The position numbers were made by a program, and so were the translations under genes. A stretch of 64,000 bases of DNA from NCBI GenBank assembly GCA_035578905.1, contig JAQJVL010002595.1, positions 1-64,000 on the forward strand, in the 5' to 3' direction. Positions 57,162 through 64,000 of the stretch are shown here, piece after piece. This DNA is from Stictocephala bisonia (lineage: Eukaryota; Arthropoda; Insecta; Hemiptera; Membracidae). Within the stretch, counting starts at the first letter, position 1. Each line of letters begins with the position of its first letter. Below the pieces are notes generated by a model. That model had not been told where the DNA came from. It saw only the letters and a list, made by a program, of their open reading frames with translations, and ran no database searches.

Positions 57162-57238
57162 TGATTTTATCCTAATGAGTGTGTGATTTTATCCTGATGA
57201 GTGTGTGATTTTATGCTGATGAGTGTGTGATTTTTATC
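57162..57238 (+). repeat. 22-bp minisatellite, 3.5 units
   Basis: Three successive 22-bp units TGATTTTATCCTRATGAGTG-TG, with single-base variants, plus a partial fourth (57228-57238). It ends 15 bp before the hAT left terminus. Confidence 0.95.
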
Positions 57239-58024
57239 GGTTCTGTATTTTGTAGGGATGGACGAGTCTCGAAATTTCGGGAATTCCCCGGGAAATTATA
57301 ATTCTCGTCCTGCGAGAAGAAAATTTTGTTACGATCGGGAATTCCATTCGAGAGTTTTTCTAAGATGTAACCAACTAAATAGTTTGATCTCAACAACATG
57401 GTTATAATCGACATTCATGGTCAAGTTCGGATTTTTTCAATCAATATAAATTAAAATGAAAGGTTAATAAAATTATGATAGGCTTGTGTCTCGATTACCG
57501 TGGAATGTAATTTATTGCCTATAGTGTGGCAGTGAAGTTACGTAGTGACTGACGACTGACAGTCGGAGTCGACAGTTGGGGTCGAACGTAGATGTGACGT
57601 TCTCACGACCCGTTCATTTGACAAAGCTCATCTAAGTGAACGAGATATCCGGATCACGATGCTCAAAAAAAACTATTAAAGTCAAACAAATTACCGAGAT
57701 CTATGATCCAACTAAACAAATCTAGTATAGGACAGAACTGTTGACCGAAACCCAAATGATAATGAATGAAAACTGAGTGGGCCTATATTCCAATGTTTGT
57801 GTGTGTCAGTAACGTAAAATCATTCAATCAAACTGCTCCCGAGAACAGGTCACTTTACTGTCCAACAAAACAACAAATCTTCCTTCCCATGGCAAAAGTC
57901 CATTTCTCTCATGTACATACAATGAACCGTTCTGCTCGTTTCCGAATTGAAATTATCGTATATTTCCCGTGAAGTGATTGTGATCCGTTTAGGTGTTTAC
58001 TCTGAGTAGGGAATCATCCAATGA

Positions 58025-58237
58025 TTTGACAGAAGAAAATATCGTATCATATCATATAAAATATCGTGATGGCGTTCAAGTATCGTGCGACGTAACAATA
58101 TTTATTTATTTTCAATTGAATAAAAAATAAGTAGATATAGCTGTAGCGAATGTCAATTAATAATCTGTTTGTGAACACTTTGGATCGCCAAATGTGCATG
58201 TAACATTTGCAGGCATACGATATTTTCTTCTGTCAAA
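58025..58237. mobile_element. Small MITE with 23-bp perfect inverted repeats
   Basis: TTTGACAGAAGAAAATATCG-TAT (58025-58047) is exactly inverted at 58215-58237. Total 213 bp, without a gene. No obvious target duplication. It could also be an internal palindrome of the hAT element. Confidence 0.6.
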
Positions 58238-59112
58238 CTGTCGATCGGTTTCCTGACTAGATTAGAAAGTAACACAGATGGAGTGTAAAATGCATTACAA
58301 TACAATAATTTTGATTTGTGAACTCAGTGAACGGTTCCCTGATCATAATTGTTACTACTACGTAGATGTTAAATGCAAAACAATTCAATCCAAATCAAAG
58401 ATTATATTATTATTTATTTATTAAAACGGACGGATTTAGCAATAAGGAACATAATTTTTATTGAACCGAAACTTTATCATACTTCTTGTGTATATTTCAT
58501 AAATTTATAATTTAGCTGCACAAATTTACTTTGTATCACCAGTTGCCAGTTGGCATTTAGCTGATATTTCAGATTGCATCTCGTCTGGCTAGGCATACAT
58601 TTGCCGATTACGTATACCGTTGTCACTCCAATACGTCAGAAATTCCTCGTGATGAAATGATTATCTTTCTATGTATCGAAGTAGTTTCGAGTTGCACACA
58701 TTCATTACCGATCATAATTTATTAAAAATAATTGATCGTAAACGACTTTTAAATTTATATTTAGGTGCACAATTATTAAATTATTACTATCGATCCATTA
58801 AACTACCGGTATTTTGGCATCTAGATTTACAAATTTGATTATATTTCACAACTTATTTCCGGTTTATTATAACCATTATTATATTACTGAATAAAATAAC
58901 TACAGATCCACTTTTTATGGCGTATACAAAATCAATTTTTTGTTGAAAAGCGACAATTTTGAAAGCAATCGACTGTGTTTGGCGATGACGCCTGAATCGT
59001 AGAATCACTTGATCCAGCTTTTGCCCAAAAGCTTCGCTACCGTGATCGGAACTACCAGATAAACCAGATCGACCGCCTGTGTGGTTAGTTGACAATCACA
59101 GAGAAGAAATAG

Positions 59113-59300
59113 AGGTTGCTTTCTTATGACTACAGCGGCAGTTATTAATAGAATTAAAACAAATGCACATCTCTACAATAGTCAATACATGTGCAGTAAT
59201 AATTACTAAGTTTATCCGTGAGGATTTGGGGGGGGGGGGGAATAGGGGAATAAGGAAGGGACTGCCAAGATGCTGGCTCTGTGTGCAACTTCAGTTCCTA
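59113..59300 (+). repeat. Dispersed repeat family, copy 3 of 3, with G run
   Basis: Begins GGTTGCTTTCTTATGACTACAG, keeps AGTAATAATTACTAAGTTTATCC and the G-rich block, here expanded to about 14 consecutive G (59229-59242), then AATAGGGG…AAGGAAGGGACTGCCAAG. It lies inside the hAT element. Confidence 0.5.
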
Positions 59301-59786
59301 GTTATAATGTAGTTCAGTTAATTAATTGAAGAATTCATCCATGTCTAGTTTTTATGATGATTTTAATTAAAATTTACAATTTTAATTCAGTTATATCAAA
59401 TAAGATTGCTTTGTTTATTAAGTGTGTAATCTGTTATTGTTTAGTCTAAACCTGTTTGATTTTTTTCTGTTTTGTGGATAGCAGGCAAAAAATAAAAAAG
59501 ATTTAATAAAATAAGGAGTACATAAATGTGCCTTAACATTAATGGTTGAATTTCCTACTAGATCACATACCAATTAATTATTATTACTATAAAATGATTT
59601 GGTTTATTTGTTTTATCTACTAAGTTTGAAAATTAATGTATGATAAGCTGGGAAAAATTCACTCCGAAAATTTCTCAAAATTTGGGAGGAAATTAATTTC
59701 CCTCCCGAAATTTGGGAGGAAATTAATTTCCCTCTCGTTTCCCTCCCGAACCTAAAAATCTCCTCTCGTCCATCCCTAGTATTTTG

Positions 59787-60660
59787 GGTAGGCCAAAAAA
59801 CCCTAGCCTTTCATCAAAATATATTTTTTCCTGTGAACTCAATTTCAAATTAAAATGTCATATATTATTACTGTTAATAATTAAAACACAGTTAAGAATT
59901 TGAAATTTTAAAATTTAATTACTTAATACGATGAATGCTGGTAATAAAATAGTTTACTACTAATCATATTGACCGTTTACAAACAGGAGACATGTACATT
60001 TTTTTTAGGAAACAAGTCGACAGAGAGGACCCACTGTATTACTTATATTTTACATTTTTAAATTATATTTTATTAATGTTATAAGTTTAGTGAATGCAAC
60101 AATGACTAGACAAGGCTTGAAGATGTGTCAGTTTTTTGTAATCATATTTTTTGACACAACTGATCTGGTGAGTGCTTTAATCATTCGGCCAGGATTTAAA
60201 CTACATCGGCCATCACATTTTTTAAGTCAGAATCCATAGCAACGATGCTTTACCGTTACCCTCTTATCAGAGTCTCAGGGTTTTGATAGCTGGCTTGTGG
60301 GACTGAAGATATCATTAAGCAACCGTGTCTTAACAGTTGCCTAAATTTGCTTATTAAGTTTTGAGTGAATTGAGTTTATGGTTGTATTGTTTTATTTTCA
60401 TTTTGGTAGAATATTAAGAGCCATACCTAATATTCTGGTATGACTCTGAACATTTTTGATGATATGTTTTTATTGGCATTGTTGTGGCGCAGTTATATTA
60501 CAATTTTCTTCGATCATTTAATACGCCTAAATTATCGTAGACATCCAGTGATATATGAGGTATATGATATGAGAAAATACTTTTAATTAACATTAAAAAA
60601 CTAGTAATTATATTGTTTCTAGTGTTTTAACATGTCCACATTTATTATCGGTGTAGGAGG
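59787..60660. other. EXOC1 intron 9, nothing recognised
   Basis: AT-rich sequence with no supported repeat ends or exons. Confidence 0.45.
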
Positions 60661-61309
60661 TATAGGCCGCGCGGCGAAGGTCCGGCCTCGAGCCCGCCGA
60701 GCGGTGATAGGGAGGAGACGGGTGGAGGGCCCAATATGCCTGCAGTCCTGGAAACATTCGCTACTGTCAGACTTTCCCACGCTTGCTTCTAAAATAAGTT
60801 ACGTTAATTGTTACCTACGGATGCACATTCAGTACATTTCCAGACTGTGTGCGATTTGTTTGCTTGTGGTTTAGCGTGTTAGGAATGTTTACTCAAGTGT
60901 ACGATAAACAATTATTTAGTTGGTTATATGTTTGTTTTTATCTAACTACTGTAGTGTAATAAGTCAGTTTGTGTGTTTTTTTTTTTTTTTTTTGTCCCTT
61001 AAGTGTGTTAAGAGTCTGCAGAGCCATACTGGTTTAATTCTCATAAAAACAACGTTATTTTGAATCCATATTTTTGAAGTTATACTTCTTTGCGCCCGTT
61101 AGACACTTTGGGATGGGATGTTGGTCGAGAAACCGCGTCACGCTGAAAAGTAAGAACAAATTTTTAAGAACTATCGATTAATCGATTGTTAATCGAAGAA
61201 ATTTAATCGAAGAAATTACTGATAATGATAATATAGGTGTATAATATAATAATGAAGTCACGTATAATATATTGAAGATAAATATATTGAATAATATTGA
61301 AAAATGTCT

Positions 61310-61560
61310 TATATTTCATTTATATATCCTGTCTGTTTGTGTGCGTGAGTGGGTGTATGAGAATGGCCAAAGAAGTATAACTTCCACCGTGTGGTCCGAC
61401 GCACACCCAATTTTTTATCATTATTTATTTACCAAACGTTGTGTATGAGGTGTCATTTAAAATGCTATCATATTGCGCATTGGGTTTGCTTTTGATATTA
61501 TGAATACATACGCCTAGTTTTGAAAAATAGATGAAAATAAAAACTTCAGACTAAATTTTT
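61310..61560 (+). repeat. Interspersed repeat shared with 40680-41250
   Basis: Shares GTATGAGGTGTCATTTAAAA, 'ttgatattatgaatacata' and 'gttttgaaaaatag' in order with the repeat in intron 8. It has the 'atatcctgtctgtttgt' lead often seen at the start of this kind of insect repeat. Non-coding. Confidence 0.4.
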
Positions 61561-61830
61561 ATATTTATTCTATTAAACTAATTACGAATCCACAAAGCAA
61601 TTCAACGAGTAATTTCACTCTTGATCAAATGCAATTTGTTTGGAAAAGACCGTTTAAAAATAACTGTTAAATTTTGACACGCGTGATCATTTGTCCGGTT
61701 CGAAAAAAAAACATCGTTCTAATGAGATTTAAACCAACATGGCAGACAGCCTCTGCAGACTTTTAAGGTTGTAAAATTAGTGAATGTAAATCCTAAATAG
61801 TTTATTCCTTTAGTGGTTCCTACCTCAACT

Positions 61831-62219
61831 ATGGCTCGCTTTATTCCTAAAGTAGCCCAAGGAAAAACTACTAGAAGTCAGGCTAGGGAAATTATTTGGA
61901 GAGTAAGTGAGTTCATGGCGAATGAGGCCAAATTAAGAGATGAACAACGAATCCCCGTAAAAAAATCGTTAGAACGAAATGCAGTTGCATTAGCATTTCA
62001 AAAACTCTTATAAAGGAAATTCGGCGTGAAAAGTGTTTATTGGACACTTCAGCGGAAGGAGAGTGTTCGTTCACAACTCCCAAAAAATACAAGAGAAAAA
62101 CAACAGCGACAGAACTAGACGATTTCGACAAATATGTCGTTAGAAAAACCGTCCATGTGTTTTATAAAACTGACGAGTCACTCCCAACTCGTCATTTTAT
62201 TTTAAACCAATTTAAATAA
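61831..62219 (+). pseudogene. Transposase N-terminal domain, frameshifted
   Basis: MARFIPKVAQGKTTRSQAREI starts an HTH-like region. After a frameshift near 62000 it continues as FTTPKKYKRKTTATELDDFD, then VRKTVHVFYKTDESLPT. That last part follows VTPRKTPRKIEY…IRKIIHSFFATNTPPT of the intact D,D82E transposase in order and spacing. No catalytic residues follow. The stop is at 62217-62219. Confidence 0.6.
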
Positions 62220-62579
62220 CAATTATATGTATTTTAACGATACGGGAAATCAAAGACATATTTTTCTTAGTGACAGTAAGAAGTATATATTTCTTAGTTA
62301 CTTAATTTCAATTAAAGTTATTAACTGATTTATAATTTTTTATGATATATTTAATTGTTGTTATTGATATACGTTTTAATTTGTTAACTTTCAAACTCTT
62401 AACTTATTTGATGTTTTAATTTTAAATACTGGTCTAATTATAAGAGATACCAAAATACAAATACTCCGTAAACGCGTAAACAATCACCCTTTACGATCTG
62501 TCTGTGACCGCCTCGCTCAGATGTTTTTATATGACTAGTAGGCCAGCCAAGAGGCCGGACCTTCAGTGCGCGTACTATA

Positions 62580-62977
62580 CAACACTACCTAGGCTATTCA
62601 ATGTAGAGATCGTTATACCCTATTTGTGGTTATGAACATTCAATTTCAACTATCTTATCAAAGATTTTGATTTTATTTAATGATTTCAAATGAAAGTACC
62701 TATGTTTCATAAACATTTTTATTTTATAGCTTGTTTTAGAAGGGGTTGTATATAATCTTCATTCAATGTATTAAATGTTAATTTTAAAATTTAAAATTTG
62801 AGTTATTAAATGTTAAAATTAAGTTCAGTTGTTCACCCGATGTTGTGCTCAGATTGCAGAGTTTTAGATATTTCAAACCATTTCATTTATTATTTTTATT
62901 TTTCACATGTATGATAGGAAATTTATGCAAATCATCCTTGTCAACAAAATATTATTTTCTTTGTTGTAATTTTGCAG
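62580..62977. other. End of EXOC1 intron 9
   Basis: AT-rich, ending in the acceptor TTGTAATTTTGCAG. Nothing else recognised. Confidence 0.55.
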
Positions 62978-63195
62978 CCTCCACTATAGCCAAAGATGAC
63001 AAAGTTCGTAGTGCCAACTGGGGCTTGTTAGGTATAGAACGAGATCAATGGGGTTCTGAATATGACTCTTCTGAGAGACTCCGATTTGATCATATTCTAG
63101 AAAAGGTACTCGCCCAACTTGAACCTGTGTGTCTCTCAGAGCAGAACTTCTGTGTTTCGTTCTTCCAGCTTGATGTACTGAGTCCAACCACAAAG
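62978..63195 (+). CDS. EXOC1: EXOC1 coding exon 10
   Basis: Residues 440-512. Its first two bases complete an Ala codon with the last base of exon 9. The donor is AAG/GTACTA, phase 0. RLRFDHILEKVLAQLEPVCLSEQNFCVSFFQLD is the conserved block of the family ([30 protein letters not shown]). The variable Ser-rich linker seen in vertebrates is nearly absent here: exon 9 joins it after only a short WGLLGIERDQWGS segment. The rest of the gene lies past the window. Confidence 0.96.
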
Positions 63196-64000
63196 GTACT
63201 AATTTTTTTCTAAAGAAAACTTGAGAATGTAAATAAAATTAAGTGTATTCCAGAATATTCTGTACCTTAGGTCAGAAACCTGGATGTTTAAAAAAAATTA
63301 TTTTAATTGGTCATTAAATAAAATTAAAATTACTTAATTGGTCATTAAGTAATTAAAACACAAGAAAATAAATAAAGAAAAAGTCAAATAGAACTTCAGT
63401 CAGTCAACTGATTTACCAGGTTGGGTAACATATTCTTCAAGAACAGTTAGGTGAAAAATAATGTTAAATTTCAAACATTATATTGATAATTCTCTTATTT
63501 GGGTCAAACTGTTATCATTTGCATCTTTATTTAACACGCCTTTAAAGGAAAAAAGGAAGACAATAAAACTTTCATCCCTTGAAGCTCTTGTTAAGTTGTT
63601 AAGTCAAGGTAAGAGTTGGTTAACCAAGTAAAAAATAAAGGCTTTTTCAAAATCTGTAAGCCTTAACATTTTTTGAGTTGCTGGGCTTTGAGGGAAACTG
63701 ACGTGTCCCACTAGGTTAAAGCTAGTATGGAATAAGTGAAATATATTTCACGGTGATACACTAAGGCCGGAGACACCAGCGAGTCCTTAGTGTATGACTA
63801 GTCCCATATAGCCAGCACATTAGAATTGTGGCTTAGTCCACCATGTTGGCAGGGGTCACATCTCAAATTTTCATTATTCAAATTTTTATTTACTTCATAT
63901 ATTGTTTTTATTCATCGTCGTCATAAAGCATGTACTGTTCCTTATTATGTTATATTATATTATTGTTTAGTATTTTTGATATTTTTCTATTTAAAATGAA
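63196..64000. other. EXOC1 intron 10, partial
   Basis: No further exon was found before the window ends. An 11-bp inverted pair ATACACTAAGG / CCTTAGTGTAT (63756-63795) forms a small hairpin. Otherwise nothing recognised. Confidence 0.6.

Larger units (their letters stand above)
57253..59778. mobile_element. hAT element, non-autonomous, perfect 8-bp duplication
   Basis: Both ends read TAGGGATGGACGAG inward, with matching subterminal GAAATTT/CGGGA-rich words. It is flanked by identical GTATTTTG at 57245-57252 and 59779-59786. Length 2526 bp. No frame resembles a hAT transposase. It contains a nested 23-bp-TIR MITE (58025-58237) and a dispersed repeat (59113-59300). A deletion/replacement derivative mobilised in trans is the likely origin. 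Confidence 0.93.
60663..62577 (+). mobile_element. Deleted relative of the D,D82E element
   Basis: Flanked by TA (60661-60662 and 62578-62579). The left end TAGGCCGCGCGGCGAAGG and, from the right, TAGTACGCGCACTGAAGG are both followed by TCCGGCCTC, giving imperfect ~27-bp inverted repeats. It is 1915 bp and encodes only an N-terminal HTH-type region of a transposase (61831-62219), similar in plan to that of the element at 53329. The end sequences differ from that element. 61310-61560 looks like a further nested repeat. Confidence 0.65.

Noticed and set aside
1..64000. CRISPR arrays, operons, bacterial contamination, tRNA or rRNA genes
   Set aside because: No spaced direct repeats, no tight gene packing and no ribosomal or clear tRNA sequence were seen by eye. 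A covariance search could still reveal a tRNA.

Overview
Eukaryotic, almost certainly insect, nuclear DNA: AT-rich, with intron-split genes, GT-AG splice sites and a dense load of insect transposons. There is nothing prokaryotic here (no operons, CRISPR array or tightly packed ORFs). The long introns and the mix of CR1/I/RTE-like LINEs, copia, mariner, hAT, piggyBac-like, Penelope-like and Tc1/mariner-type elements suggest a large, TE-rich genome such as that of a hemipteran. That placement is an inference.

The one confidently identified host gene is EXOC1 (SEC3), the exocyst subunit. It lies on the + strand from 21364 to beyond the right edge. Ten coding exons keep a continuous reading frame of about 512 codons, covering the PIP2-binding N-terminal domain and the start of the coiled-coil/Sec3 core. 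Introns run from about 0.6 to 11 kb and carry most of the mobile DNA. A second, unrecognised gene with a coiled-coil-like segment is suggested on the - strand by two exons at 3257-3626 and 3922-4023.

Layout. 1-7 kb: sparse, with short dispersed repeats and the two - strand exons. 7-8.8 kb: two decayed LINE reverse transcriptase fragments. 10.5-17.9 kb: a nested stack bounded by a perfect 8-bp duplication, in which a hAT-like palindromic element holds a young copia element (11225-15505) and a mariner with an uninterrupted transposase (16121-17454). 18.8-26.4 kb: two more copies of the palindromic family (one holding a decayed SGNH-hydrolase-like reading frame), a decayed mariner, and a 310-bp inverted repeat pair on either side of EXOC1 exon 1. 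26.6-40.6 kb: EXOC1 exons 2-8, with LINE fragments in introns 3 and 4 and a 0.75-kb-arm inverted duplication in intron 6. 40.7-51.8 kb (intron 8): a Penelope-like head-to-head hairpin, a piggyBac-like MITE, and a near-full CR1-like LINE split by a piggyBac-like element, followed by a second LINE. 52.1-63 kb (intron 9): an I-group LINE split by a Tc1/mariner-type element with an uninterrupted D,D82E transposase, a 2.5-kb hAT with a perfect 8-bp duplication, and a deleted relative of the D,D82E element.

The sharpest evidence is structural. Several insertions can be removed on paper to restore the older element exactly. TTAA-flanked piggyBac-like DNA and TA-flanked D,D82E DNA each interrupt a LINE frame that resumes in phase. 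This gives a relative order of events that the sequence shows directly.
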